A stretch of DNA of 64,000 bases from Achromobacter animicus (GCF_902859585.1 NZ_CADIJM010000015.1:44739-108738), one strand, 5' to 3'. Counted from the stretch's first letter, positions 1 through 8,480 are shown. Made by a program: numbers and translations. The notes: generated by a model not told the origin, from the sequence alone.

Positions 1-794
1 ACGCCATTGGCGCGCAGCCATTCACCCAGCTTCGGATCGGCCAGCACGTCGAATTCGGCGCGCCGCTGGCGAGCCATGGCGCTGCCCCGCTCGCTGCCCA
101 GTGCCGGATGGCACATGACGAGATCGCCTTCGCGCGCGTTGAACAGCCAGGTCTGCAAGAAGTGCGCGTAGCGGCGCCTGCCGCCGTCGAACGCATAGAC
201 GCCCAGCAGCCGTCTGTTGGTTCGCAAGCCGCATGAACGGGCCTCGCGCGCCAGCGCCGACGCCCCCAACGCGCCGATCACGCGCGCCTTCACCGACTCC
301 TTCAGCGGCATCCCGCACTGCATGCCGGGCGCGGTCTGGCGCAGCCAGGGCGTCTGCACGCCCGCCTGCGTGCCATAACGTCGCGCCATTAATGCCAGCA
401 AGCGCTGGCGGATGCCGGGCAGCTGATGCACATGCTGGTGTCCATCCACATAGTCCGGCGCCCGGCCGAACGCCGCCTCGAACGCATCGAACTGCCGGAC
501 AAGCTGCGCCTCGACCCACGCCGCGTCGAGCAGGCCCGCGTAGGCCTTGAGGATCAGCGCGCCCAACGCGGGCATCGGTTCGGCGCCCGCGCGCAGCGTT
601 TCCGACAGATTCAGGTGCAGGCCGATGTCCACATCCAACGCGGCGAGCCGCGGCGCGTTGGCCGCGAAGGTGGGTCCCAGCGTCAGGCAACTGACCGCAC
701 TGACGCGCCCCATGCCGGCCAGCGCAATCATGCCCTCGTCGACATCCGCATTCATGCCAAAATCATCACCGCACACCACGACGCGTTTGCTCAT
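1..794 (-). CDS. ChbG/HpnK (YdjC)-family carbohydrate deacetylase, 3' end outside window
   Basis: I translated the reverse strand from the ATG at 794; the frame stays open to base 1, so the C-terminus is missing. The protein begins MSKRVVVCGDDFGMN, the N-terminal metal-binding Asp pair of the YdjC/ChbG family, and continues with GLHLNLSET and the metal-ligand stretch DGHQHVHQLP. The family removes acetyl groups from N-acetyl amino sugars. Its start lies 36 bp from the divergent GtrA gene, and an ArnT and a GT2 gene follow, so the likely substrate is an undecaprenyl-linked N-acetylhexosamine (inference). In the Bordetella lgm locus, as I recall it, a deacetylase of this kind works with ArnT- and ArnC-like partners; I do not assign a symbol. 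Confidence 0.85.
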   Translation of the reverse strand, partial: MSKRVVVCGDDFGMNADVDEGMIALAGMGRVSAVSCLTLGPTFAANAPRLAALDVDIGLHLNLSETLRAGAEPMPALGALILKAYAGLLDAAWVEAQLVRQFDAFEAAFGRAPDYVDGHQHVHQLPGIRQRLLALMARRYGTQAGVQTPWLRQTAPGMQCGMPLKESVKARVIGALGASALAREARSCGLRTNRRLLGVYAFDGGRRRYAHFLQTWLFNAREGDLVMCHPALGSERGSAMARQRRAEFDVLADPKLGEWLRANG

Positions 795-830
795 CGCCGC
801 CTCTCCGTCTTTCTGTCCGCCACATCCCAC

Positions 831-1226
831 ATGCGCGCCCTCATCCGGCAAATCAGCCTTTTCATCGCCGTCGGTTGCGCCGCTGCGGCAACGCATTGGG
901 CCATTGCCGTGGGCTGCGTCGAAGCGTTCGGCGCCCCCCCGTTGGCGGCCAACCTGATCGGCTGGATGGTCGCCTTCGTGGTGTCCTTCAGCGGCCATTA
1001 CCGGCTCACGTTCCGACATTCGCCCATACCCTGGACCGTAGCGGCCCGTCGTTTCCTTTTCATTTCAGCGATTGGTTTTTTGATCAATGAAACGGCCTAC
1101 GCCTGGCTGTTGCACGCCACCGACGTGCCGTACGACACGCTGCTGGCGCTGATTCTGATCGGCCTGGCGTTCGCGACATTCATCGCTAGCCGGCTGTGGG
1201 CGTTCCGGCACAAAGCCGGTTCTTAA
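831..1226 (+). CDS. GtrA-family small membrane protein
   Basis: This is a 131-residue protein with four predicted membrane segments (about residues 5-25, 35-52, 70-90 and 95-115), the size and topology of GtrA/DPMS_2 proteins. These are proposed to flip or stabilise polyprenyl-phosphate sugars in the inner membrane. I chose the ATG at 831 because the first helix (LIRQISLFIAVGCAAAATHW) starts just after it. Longer upstream in-frame sequence runs antisense through the deacetylase gene and has coding bias only for that other strand. The last 41 nt overlap the end of the convergent ArnT gene. Neighbours point to a role in lipid-linked sugar transfer for lipid A or another surface glycan. Confidence 0.85.
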   Translation: MRALIRQISLFIAVGCAAAATHWAIAVGCVEAFGAPPLAANLIGWMVAFVVSFSGHYRLTFRHSPIPWTVAARRFLFISAIGFLINETAYAWLLHATDVPYDTLLALILIGLAFATFIASRLWAFRHKAGS

Positions 1227-2772
1227 GCGCCGCGTCCGCCTGCAGTAACCACATCGCATGCCGGGCGCTGGCGACGGCAGGCTTCACGCCTTGCAGCGGC
1301 GCGTAGACCGCGCCGTCGCCATGATTGCCCCACACCCAGAACCGCGACCCCTCGGGCGCCGCGCACAAGCGGGCATTGAACTGGGCCGCGCTGACCAACA
1401 CCTGCGCCCCGGTGACCGGATCGAACTTGGCGGCGTCGTACAGTTCCTTGCGCCAGTTGTCGCGCACCGGCACTTCCGGATTGAGCCAGTCGTCCACGAC
1501 CCACGTGGGCCGCGGCGCACGCGCGTACAGCGCCAGATCGAAGGGGTAGGCGTGCAGCGAGACAAAGGTGTCGTCCGGCCGCGCCTCCTGCCGCACCAGC
1601 GTGGCCAGCGGCGCAGCGCTGCCTCGGGCATTGAACGCCGCAACACCCACCGCGATGACGCAGATTCCCGCCGCGACGGTGGCGCTGATGCGCACCAGCC
1701 GCGGCGTCATCACGCCGGTCTGGCCGCGCCATGCCGACAGGATGACCTCGGCCAGCAGAAAGGCCAGCGGCGCCAATGCCGGCAGCACATAGCCGACCAG
1801 CTTGGAATGCGGCAATGAAAAGAACACCACCACCACAGCGAACCACACCGCCGCCAGGCGCCGCAGGCTGCGCGCGGGACCGGGTGCCCAGTAGGCCCGG
1901 CGCAGGATGCCGCCGCCCCACAATGACCACGGCAGGCTCAGGCCAGCCAGCACCGGCAAATAGAACCAGAACGGCTGGGCGTTGTTGAAGCCGCTGGCGG
2001 CGAAGCGCTGGAAATGCTGATAGACGAAGAAATAGTCGTAGAAGCCGGGATACCGCACCTGCATCAGCACGAACCACGGCGCGGCGACGGCCACGAACAT
2101 CAGCAGCGCCGGCGGCCAGAACAGCGCCGCCAGCCCGCGCCACCGCCGTTCCCAGACCAGCCAGAGCAGCAGGATGGCGCCCGGCAGCACCAACCCGATC
2201 AGCCCTTTGGCCAGCACGGCCAGCGCGGCCAACGCCGCGGCAGCGACGGCCATCCCGCGCGCCCCTTCCCCGCGTTCGGCGCGCAGCGCGGTTTCAGCGG
2301 CGGCCAGGACGCACAGCGTGATGAGGCCCGCAACCAGCATGTCCAGGTTGGCGAACTGCGCGCCCCCATAGAAGAACGGCATGGTGCAAAGCGCCAGCAC
2401 GGTCAGCGTGGCGGCAAACGCATCGCGATGACGCCGCACGAAAACGTACAACCCGGCGGCGGCGCCCCAGGCGGCCAGCCAAGACGGCACGCGCGCCGCC
2501 CACGGATGCACGCCGAACACCGAGAACGACAGCTCGGTCAGCCAGTAGTACAGCGGCGGCTTGTGGAAGTACGGCATGCCGTCCAGCAGCGGCACGGCGT
2601 GCGAGCCGCTGCGCAGCATGTCCCAGGCCACGCCGGCATAGCGCCCTTCATCGGGCAAGGTCAGCGGCCGCATCCACGCCAGCCAGGCCAGCCAGATGCC
2701 GACGGCCAGCAAAAACCGTCCTGCCGGCGGGGTCCATTCGGAGCGCGCCGGTGTGCTGTAGTCCGCCATCAT
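1186..2772 (-). CDS. lgmB: ArnT-type glycosyltransferase (lipid A amino-sugar transferase candidate)
   Basis: This 528-residue GT-C enzyme carries the ArnT/PMT signature: an N-terminal helix, then LPDEGRYAGVAWDML with the catalytic Asp-Glu, then DGMPYFHKPPLYYW, about ten further hydrophobic helices and a periplasmic C-terminal domain. ArnT-family enzymes move an amino sugar from undecaprenyl phosphate to lipid A phosphates at the periplasmic face. The ATG at 2772 shares one base with the stop of the GT2 gene (TGATG), so the two are translationally coupled. The Bordetella ArnT homologue adds glucosamine, hence lgmB. The symbol rests on family and context; the donor sugar cannot be read from sequence. 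Confidence 0.87.
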   Translation of the reverse strand: MMADYSTPARSEWTPPAGRFLLAVGIWLAWLAWMRPLTLPDEGRYAGVAWDMLRSGSHAVPLLDGMPYFHKPPLYYWLTELSFSVFGVHPWAARVPSWLAAWGAAAGLYVFVRRHRDAFAATLTVLALCTMPFFYGGAQFANLDMLVAGLITLCVLAAAETALRAERGEGARGMAVAAAALAALAVLAKGLIGLVLPGAILLLWLVWERRWRGLAALFWPPALLMFVAVAAPWFVLMQVRYPGFYDYFFVYQHFQRFAASGFNNAQPFWFYLPVLAGLSLPWSLWGGGILRRAYWAPGPARSLRRLAAVWFAVVVVFFSLPHSKLVGYVLPALAPLAFLLAEVILSAWRGQTGVMTPRLVRISATVAAGICVIAVGVAAFNARGSAAPLATLVRQEARPDDTFVSLHAYPFDLALYARAPRPTWVVDDWLNPEVPVRDNWRKELYDAAKFDPVTGAQVLVSAAQFNARLCAAPEGSRFWVWGNHGDGAVYAPLQGVKPAVASARHAMWLLQADAALKNRLCAGTPTAG

Positions 2773-3848
2773 CAGCCCTGCGCCTTGCCAGCGGGTCGGC
2801 CGCGGCTGCGCCGCACGACGAACAGCGGACGACCCTTCACCTCGTCGAAGATGCGGGCCACGTATTCGCCCACCACGCCCAGCGAGATCAGATTGACGCC
2901 CGCAAAGAACAGCACCGCGGTGACGATGGTCGTCCACCCGGAGACAGCGTTGCCGGACATCAGGTAATCGCCCACGAGAAAGGCCGCATAGGCCAGCGCC
3001 AGCACGGCAAACGCCACGCCCACCAGGCTGACCATGCGCAGCGGCCACGTCGTGAATGCCGTCAGGCCGTCAAGCGCCAGGCGAAAAAGGCGCAGCCCGC
3101 TATAGGTGCTGGTCCCGTGCATGCGCTCGTCCGGCGTGTAGGGCACGGCCTCTCCCTTGAAGCCGACCCAGGCATACAGGCCCTTCATGAAGCGGGTGCG
3201 CTCGGGCAGCGCGATCAGCGCATCGACCACGCTGCGGTCCATCAGCCGGAAGTCGCCGGCGTGCGCTGGCACCTGCACGCCGCGTGCGTTGCTGAGCAAC
3301 TGATAGAACCAGCGCGCGCCCGAGCGCTTGAGCCAGGATTCGTCGGCGCGGTCGCGCCGCACGGCGTACACCATCTCGGCCCCCGCGGCCCATCGCGCCA
3401 ACATCAGCTCGATCAACGCGGGCGGATGCTGCAGGTCGGCGTCCAGGCAGATGACCACGTTGCCGCTGGCGGCTTCCAGACCTGCGCTCAGCGCCGCCTC
3501 CTTGCCGAAATTGCGGGACAACTGCACGTGGCGAAAGCCTTCGTGCTCGGTCCATTCGGCCATCAGCGCGTCCGTGCCGTCAGTGCTGCCATCATCGGCC
3601 ACGATGATCTCCCAACCGGTGCAAAGCGCGGAGAGCCGGTTGCGCAGCAGCGGCAGCAGCACGCGCAGGTTCTCGCATTCGTTCAGGCACGGAATCACGC
3701 ACGTGACGCGGATGTCATACGGCACGTCGGCGGCCTGCGGCGGCCACACGGACCTGAGCGGCAGGGATTTTGCCAACACCTGCGGCGCTGGCGGGTCGGA
3801 CCGGAACTGGATGTGCATGGGGTTCTGCAATGACGGAATACGGGACAC
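2772..3848 (-). CDS. lgmA: ArnC/GtrB-like polyprenyl-phosphate glycosyltransferase (GT2)
   Basis: The protein has an N-terminal GT-A domain with VTCVIPCLNECENL, ADDGSTDGT and the metal-binding DADLQHPP, then two C-terminal membrane helices (about residues 265-290 and 300-325). This is the layout of ArnC, GtrB and DPM1 enzymes, which load a sugar from a nucleotide donor onto undecaprenyl phosphate on the cytoplasmic side. It is 358 residues from the ATG at 3848; an internal ATG at 3818 would give 348. The downstream gene is the ArnT-like transferase that would use its product. The name lgmA follows the Bordetella locus and is an inference. Confidence 0.87.
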   Translation of the reverse strand: MSRIPSLQNPMHIQFRSDPPAPQVLAKSLPLRSVWPPQAADVPYDIRVTCVIPCLNECENLRVLLPLLRNRLSALCTGWEIIVADDGSTDGTDALMAEWTEHEGFRHVQLSRNFGKEAALSAGLEAASGNVVICLDADLQHPPALIELMLARWAAGAEMVYAVRRDRADESWLKRSGARWFYQLLSNARGVQVPAHAGDFRLMDRSVVDALIALPERTRFMKGLYAWVGFKGEAVPYTPDERMHGTSTYSGLRLFRLALDGLTAFTTWPLRMVSLVGVAFAVLALAYAAFLVGDYLMSGNAVSGWTTIVTAVLFFAGVNLISLGVVGEYVARIFDEVKGRPLFVVRRSRGRPAGKAQG

Positions 3849-3947
3849 GATGCGGTGCAGTATGCGCAGGGGCTCGTCGAATTTTCATGAAATGCCGGCC
3901 GGGGCCCGGCCGCTAAAATGGCGGGCATCTCCAGTCTTCGGGTTGTC

Positions 3948-4496
3948 ATGCAATACCAAGTCCGTCCCATGCGGGCCAGCGATGTGGACGCCATCCTGCA
4001 GGCCCAGGCCCTTGCCTATCCTCAGTTCCTGCTGGAAGGCGCCGGCTTCTTCCTGAACCGTCTCGCGCTTGCGCCGCAATATTGCTGGGTTGCCCAGCCC
4101 GGCACGCCAATGTCTTCGGGCGCGTTGCTGGGCTACCTGATTTCCTACCCGTGGGATGCGGGCCTGCCGCCCGCCCTGGACGTGCCGCTACCCGCGCTGC
4201 CGGCGCGGGCCGATCACTGGTTTCTGCATGACTGCGCGGTCGTGCCGGCGGCGCAAGGCACGGGCGTGGGTCAGGCGCTGGTGGGCGCCGCCGCCGCAAG
4301 CGCCATGGACAACGGCCTGACGCGCGCCAGCCTGGTGTCCCTGGCATCGGCGGCCGGCTATTGGTTGCGTCATGGCTACGCGCCGCTCGCGCCGCAGACG
4401 CCGGGTCTGGCCGAAAAACTGGCGGGCTACGGCGAGGGCGCCAGTTACATGTCGCGCGCCTTTCCCTTCCCGGCCGCACGCCCGTTGCGCGCCTGA
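3948..4496 (+). CDS. GNAT-family N-acetyltransferase
   Basis: From the ATG at 3948 this is a 182-residue single-domain protein. It opens with the GNAT beta-1 pattern MQYQVRPMRASDVDAI and has the acetyl-CoA pyrophosphate loop AAQGTGVGQALVG (a variant of Q-x-x-G-x-G/A) followed by a Gly-Tyr-rich C-terminal fold (GYWLRHGYAPL). GNAT enzymes transfer an acetyl group from acetyl-CoA to an amine; the acceptor cannot be predicted. An in-frame ATG at 3918 would add ten residues of poor character. It lies alone between the divergent GT2 gene and gltS. Confidence 0.8.
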   Translation: MQYQVRPMRASDVDAILQAQALAYPQFLLEGAGFFLNRLALAPQYCWVAQPGTPMSSGALLGYLISYPWDAGLPPALDVPLPALPARADHWFLHDCAVVPAAQGTGVGQALVGAAAASAMDNGLTRASLVSLASAAGYWLRHGYAPLAPQTPGLAEKLAGYGEGASYMSRAFPFPAARPLRA

Positions 4497-4625
4497 CGGC
4501 GTCCCCCACCCCGTGTACAGGTGCACTGGCCTGGACGTAAGATAGCTTCGCAGTCCGCGAACGATGCGGCGGAAGATGGCCTGAACAGCGGGCTTGAACA
4601 TCGGGTTTGAACAGCTAGTCTTGCT

Positions 4626-4642
4626 GCGCCCCGGCGGGGCGC
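4626..4642 (+). promoter_or_regulatory. GC-rich hairpin just upstream of gltS ribosome-binding site
   Basis: GCGCCCC and GGGGCGC form a 7-bp stem with a 3-nt loop, ending one base before the gltS Shine-Dalgarno (GAAGG). It may tune translation start. It has no T-run, so it is not a terminator for gltS. No clear promoter was seen in 4497-4625. Confidence 0.3.
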
Positions 4643-4652
4643 GAAGGTTCAT

Positions 4653-5861
4653 ATGATCTCCCTTTCGCCCGTCCAATCCCTCCTCGCCTGCTGCCTCGTG
4701 CTCGTCATCGGACGGGTCATGACCACGCGCATCGGCGTCCTGGCGCGCTACAGCATTCCGGACCCCATCGTAGGCGGGCTGCTGTTCGCCGTATTGGCCT
4801 ATCTGCTGTCCACCTGGGGCGGCGTCGCCGTCTCGCTGGAGACCAGCATCAAGCCCACGCTGCTGCTGCTGTTCTTCGGCTGCATCGGGCTTACCGCCAA
4901 CCTCAAGCTGCTGGCGCGCGGCGGGCCCCGTCTCATCGCCTTTCTCCTCGCGTTGATTCCGTTTCTGGTCCTGCAGAACGCAGTGGGGCTGGGCATGGCA
5001 TGGCTGCTGGACATGCATCCGCTCATGGGCCTGCTGGGCGGCACGATCACGCTGGTGGGCGGTCACGGCACCGGCGCGGCCTACGCGACGCGCTTTGCCG
5101 ACTTCAACAACATCCAGGACGTCATGCCGCTGGCCATGACGGCGGCGACGCTGGGACTGGTGCTGGGCGGCGTGGTGGGTGGCCCCGTGGCGGAATGGAT
5201 CATGCGCCGCCACAAAGTGTCGGGCAGCCTGGACCACACCGCGGCCGAAGGCCACCAGGCCGCCGACCTGAATGAAGCGCATCAGCCGCCCACCCCCGGT
5301 ACGTTCATCCTGTCCATGACCGCCGCGTTCGTCTGCCTGGTCGTCGGCGGCATGCTGGCAGCGCTGGTGGAAGATGCCCCGGTCAGCCTGCCCAACTTCC
5401 TGTGGTGCCTTGCGACCGGGGTACTCATCCGCAACGCAGGGCCGCTGGTGGGCATCCGGCTCGACGATCGCGCCACCGACATCATCGGCACGATCTCGCT
5501 ATCGCTGTTTCTGGGCATGACGATGATGACGCTGGACCTGTCCAGCGTCGCGCGCCTGGCCGGTCCGCTGGCGCTGATGCTGGCGGTGCAGACGCTGGTC
5601 TGCGCGCTGTATGCCGCCTGGGTGGTGTTCCGGCTGCTCAAGCGCGACTACGAGGCCGCCATCATGTCTGCGGCGTTCTGCGGCTTCGCGTTGGGCGCCA
5701 CCGCCACCGCCATCGCCAACATGCAGGCGCTCACGCGCCGCCACGGTCCGGCGCCGGAAGCGTTCATTGTCGTTCCGGTCACGGGCGCCTTCCTGGTGGA
5801 CATCCTGAACGTGATCGTCCTGAGCTCGCTGATCTCCTTGCCGTTCGTGGGAGGGATGTAG
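4653..5861 (+). CDS. gltS: sodium/glutamate symporter GltS
   Basis: This 402-residue inner-membrane carrier has the two inverted halves of the ESS/GltS family. The first half carries IPDPIVGGLL near residue 35, and the second repeats a hydrophobic bundle after a variable cytosolic loop at about 190-215. The loop GGHGTGAAYATRF near residue 135 is the family's first re-entrant signature. Length matches E. coli GltS (about 401). It imports L-glutamate with Na+. The stop is 2 bp from the start of the TAXI-type lipoprotein, so the two genes are probably co-transcribed and coupled. Confidence 0.93.
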   Translation: MISLSPVQSLLACCLVLVIGRVMTTRIGVLARYSIPDPIVGGLLFAVLAYLLSTWGGVAVSLETSIKPTLLLLFFGCIGLTANLKLLARGGPRLIAFLLALIPFLVLQNAVGLGMAWLLDMHPLMGLLGGTITLVGGHGTGAAYATRFADFNNIQDVMPLAMTAATLGLVLGGVVGGPVAEWIMRRHKVSGSLDHTAAEGHQAADLNEAHQPPTPGTFILSMTAAFVCLVVGGMLAALVEDAPVSLPNFLWCLATGVLIRNAGPLVGIRLDDRATDIIGTISLSLFLGMTMMTLDLSSVARLAGPLALMLAVQTLVCALYAAWVVFRLLKRDYEAAIMSAAFCGFALGATATAIANMQALTRRHGPAPEAFIVVPVTGAFLVDILNVIVLSSLISLPFVGGM

Positions 5862-5863
5862 CC

Positions 5864-7360
5864 ATGTTCAAAAGACTCATGATTGTCCTGCTGTGCGCGA
5901 TGCTGGCTGCGTGCGGCCGCGCTCCCGATGCCGACACCCTGCGCGCAGACGTCACGCGCAGCCTGGACGCGACCTATGGGCAGGACCTGTTCCGCATCGC
6001 GGATCTCAAGCGCATGGGGTCGGCAACGGACAGCACCGCCCCGGCGGGCGAAACCCGGCGCGTCGTGTACTACGACATCGACCTGGAACTGACCCGCGAC
6101 ATTTCGCTGGGCGCATGGGATCAGCCCGGCGCGGCGTCGCTGGTGACGTTGCTGGGCGCCGGTCCCCGCAGCATCAGCGGCGTGAAGTCCGGCGGCAACA
6201 AGGCCGGCGATCGCATCATTGCCCACGCCAGCGCCATCTACCGCGAAGCGGACGGCGCGTGGAAGCTGGTGACGCCCGCAGGCTTCAAGGCGGCCGAGGC
6301 GCCGTCACTGGACACCGGGGCGCCGCCGCCCGTCACGCGCCAGCTGCTGGACACGCTCGACCAGATCACCCACTCGGTAACCTACAGCGCGTCCAGTACG
6401 GCCCAGCATGTGGTCCAGCAGGAGCTGGAACGCTCGGTCGCGCGCATCAATGGCCGGCTTTCCCGGCTCCAGCAGGGTTACCCGCTGGCCGGCGGTCCGG
6501 ACCGCGGCGAGTACCTGGCCTTTTCCCGCGCCCTGAGCGACGTGGCGCGCGCGCGCCAGATCCGGGTGTCGCCGCTCATCACCGGCGGCGGCGCCGACAA
6601 CATCGCATTGCTGCGCAGCGGCGACGCCGTCGTCGGCCTGGCGCAGGCCGATACCGCGCAGATGGCCTACGAGGGCACGGGTCCCTTCGCGGGTCAGGGG
6701 CCGTTTCCCGGCCTGCGCGCGCTGGGCAGCCTGTATCCGGAGATGGTCCACATCGTCGTGCGCGACGATCCCGCTCTGCGTGGCGTGCGAGATCTGAAGG
6801 GCAAGACGATCGCATTGGGTCCCGAAGGGTCAGCCGTGCGCGCTACCCTGCAAACTGTGCTGGCCGCGCATGGCCTGCAGGCCGGGCGCGATTACCAAGT
6901 GTCCGACACCCCGTTTGTTGCCGCCCTGCCGCTGCTGCAATCCGGGGCGGTCGACGCCGCAGCCCAGGTGATCGGCGTGCCGGCAACGCCGCTGCGCGAC
7001 GCGCTGATTCCCGCGCAGCTCAAGCTGCTGCCGCTCGACGCCGATGCCATCAAGACCCTCACGGCCGGCGACAGCGTGCTGATGCCGCTGGACATCGCGG
7101 CGGGCACGTATCCCAATCAGCAGGAACGCATCCCGACCGTGGGCGTGGCAGCCCTGATGCTGACCACCACCGACCTCACGCGCGACGAAGCGCTGGTCGT
7201 GGTGCGCGCGGTGTACCAGGCCGGCCAGGACCTGCTGGCGGCCGGTTCGACGCAGGGCTCGCAGGTATCGGCGGCCACCGCCCGGCTCGGCCTGAGCGTG
7301 CCGCTGCATGACGGCGCCGAGGAGGGAATCGCCCAACTGGAGCACGCCAAACCGCGCTGA
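5864..7360 (+). CDS. TAXI-family solute receptor lipoprotein with extra N-terminal domain
   Basis: The 498-residue product starts with a lipoprotein signal (MFKRLMIVLLCAMLAAC, lipobox LAAC). Residues 20-160 form a region I do not recognise. From about residue 205 it reads as a TAXI TRAP-type periplasmic receptor (ADNIALLRSGDAVVGLAQAD, LYPEMVHIVVRDD, LKGKTIALGPEGSAVRATLQ). TAXI receptors usually feed a DctM-like permease and are secreted; no TRAP membrane gene is present here. The start codon follows the gltS stop by 2 bp. The receptor may serve a distant permease or act as a sensor. Family assignment is firm for the C-terminal half only. Confidence 0.82.
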   Translation: MFKRLMIVLLCAMLAACGRAPDADTLRADVTRSLDATYGQDLFRIADLKRMGSATDSTAPAGETRRVVYYDIDLELTRDISLGAWDQPGAASLVTLLGAGPRSISGVKSGGNKAGDRIIAHASAIYREADGAWKLVTPAGFKAAEAPSLDTGAPPPVTRQLLDTLDQITHSVTYSASSTAQHVVQQELERSVARINGRLSRLQQGYPLAGGPDRGEYLAFSRALSDVARARQIRVSPLITGGGADNIALLRSGDAVVGLAQADTAQMAYEGTGPFAGQGPFPGLRALGSLYPEMVHIVVRDDPALRGVRDLKGKTIALGPEGSAVRATLQTVLAAHGLQAGRDYQVSDTPFVAALPLLQSGAVDAAAQVIGVPATPLRDALIPAQLKLLPLDADAIKTLTAGDSVLMPLDIAAGTYPNQQERIPTVGVAALMLTTTDLTRDEALVVVRAVYQAGQDLLAAGSTQGSQVSAATARLGLSVPLHDGAEEGIAQLEHAKPR

Positions 7361-7402
7361 GGCGCGTTGCGTCTATGATGGCGCTCCCTATCAGGAATTC
7401 CG

Positions 7403-7669
7403 ATGAACAAATTCGATCTTCAAAAGAACCAGGCCCTCAAGCTGGCCGGCCAACTCAAGCAATCGGCAACGCCCGACCGCTTTGGCGCCTCGTCCCAAGT
7501 GCCTGACCGCCGCGAGCAGCGCAAGCTGGATCAGGCCGCCGGTCTGGTGCCCTTCCCGCTGAAGCTGTCGCAAACGCAGGCCGACAAGCTGCGCGCCGCC
7601 GCCGCCGAACGCGGCGTATCGACCAACGACCTCGTGGCCGAGGCGCTTGAGAAAGCGCTGGGCAAGTAA
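7403..7669 (+). CDS. small protein with ribbon-helix-helix-like C-terminus
   Basis: This is an 88-residue basic protein. The first half (Lys/Gln-rich) is unstructured-looking. Residues 48-87 read strand-helix-helix (LVPFPLKLS, then [14 protein letters not shown], then [14 protein letters not shown]), the order of a ribbon-helix-helix DNA-binding fold. I do not recognise a characterised homologue. Its stop is 5 bp before yaiI on the same strand, so the two are likely one transcript. Function unknown; a DNA-binding or antitoxin-like role is an inference from fold only. Confidence 0.7.
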   Translation: MNKFDLQKNQALKLAGQLKQSATPDRFGASSQVPDRREQRKLDQAAGLVPFPLKLSQTQADKLRAAAAERGVSTNDLVAEALEKALGK

Positions 7670-7674
7670 GCGCA

Positions 7675-8142
7675 ATGCACATCTGGGTCGACGCGGACGC
7701 CTGCCCCGCCGTCATCAAGGACATCCTGTTCCGCGCCGCGCAGCGCTGGCAGGTGCCCCTGACGCTGGTGGCCAATCAGGCGCTCTACACGCCGCCGTCG
7801 CCGCTGATCCGGGCCGTGCAGGTGCCGCGCGGCTTTGACGTGGCCGACGCGCATATCGTGGAGCGGGCGGAAAAAGGCGACCTGGTCATCACCGGCGACA
7901 TTCCGCTGGCTGCGCAGGTGCTGGAAAAAGGCGCGATGGCGCTCAATCCCCGCGGCGAACGCTATTCGCCGGAAACCATCCGCGAACGGCTGGCGATGCG
8001 GGACATGATGGAGGAACTGCGCGCCAGCGGCGTGGACACGGCCGGCCCGTCGTCGTTCAGCCAGTCCGACCGCAAGGCATTCGCGAACCAGCTCGACACG
8101 CTGCTCGCGCGGGTGGCCCGCCAGCAGGCGCAGAAAAGCTGA
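7675..8142 (+). CDS. YaiI/YqxD-family protein (UPF0178, DUF188)
   Basis: The 155-residue protein carries the family's N-terminal [16 protein letters not shown] and the downstream [11 protein letters not shown], two acidic motifs shared across UPF0178 proteins. The fold has been grouped with PIN-like nucleases as far as I recall, and these Asp residues would be the metal site, but no activity is established. Length is normal for the family (about 150). It follows the RHH-like gene by 5 bp. Start ATG at 7675 fits the conserved N-terminus. Confidence 0.9.
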   Translation: MHIWVDADACPAVIKDILFRAAQRWQVPLTLVANQALYTPPSPLIRAVQVPRGFDVADAHIVERAEKGDLVITGDIPLAAQVLEKGAMALNPRGERYSPETIRERLAMRDMMEELRASGVDTAGPSSFSQSDRKAFANQLDTLLARVARQQAQKS

Positions 8143-8178
8143 AAACCGCCGGCAGGGCCCGCGGTCAGTTATCAGCGG

Positions 8179-8346
8179 TCAGTAGAAGGTGATGTATGCC
8201 TTGTAGATGATCGCGCCGATCGCGGTGACAAGGCCCAGGCCCATCAGGGTCATGCCGAGATTGCGGTCACGAAACCCGAAGCCGATCAACATGAGCGCCA
8301 CGCCGGTGCAGATGATGATGAGCATGGTGTTGGTATGCGGACCCAT
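8179..8346 (-). CDS. 55-residue membrane protein
   Basis: I found this by reading the reverse strand from the ATG at 8346 to TGA at 8179. The product begins MGPHTNTMLIIICTG and has two hydrophobic segments (about residues 7-22 and 31-50) separated by the short polar turn GFRDRNLG, so it should be a two-helix inner-membrane protein. A purine-rich AGGAGAA lies 4-10 bases upstream of the ATG as a ribosome-binding site. No function is known to me. It converges on yaiI. Confidence 0.65.
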   Translation of the reverse strand: MGPHTNTMLIIICTGVALMLIGFGFRDRNLGMTLMGLGLVTAIGAIIYKAYITFY

Positions 8347-8480
8347 GGCCTTCTCCTGTTTTGCTCGGCAGTCATTCGCCGTTTTATCGATGATAGACAG
8401 GCGTGGAACAGGCTTGGCGCAACCGGCAGCAGCCAGATTGCGGCAGATCAGAAGAAGATTAATGAATCGATAACAAAAAA

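Noticed and set aside
22-690. 222-codon minus-strand frame at the window edge
   Set aside because: The deacetylase is read in another frame of the same strand with clear family motifs; this frame is Arg/Ala-rich noise.
6899-6909. GTGTCCGACAC, like the arms of the repeat after gltX
   Set aside because: It lies inside the TAXI coding sequence (Val-Ser-Asp-Thr) as a single palindrome without flanking GGG/CCC or a partner.
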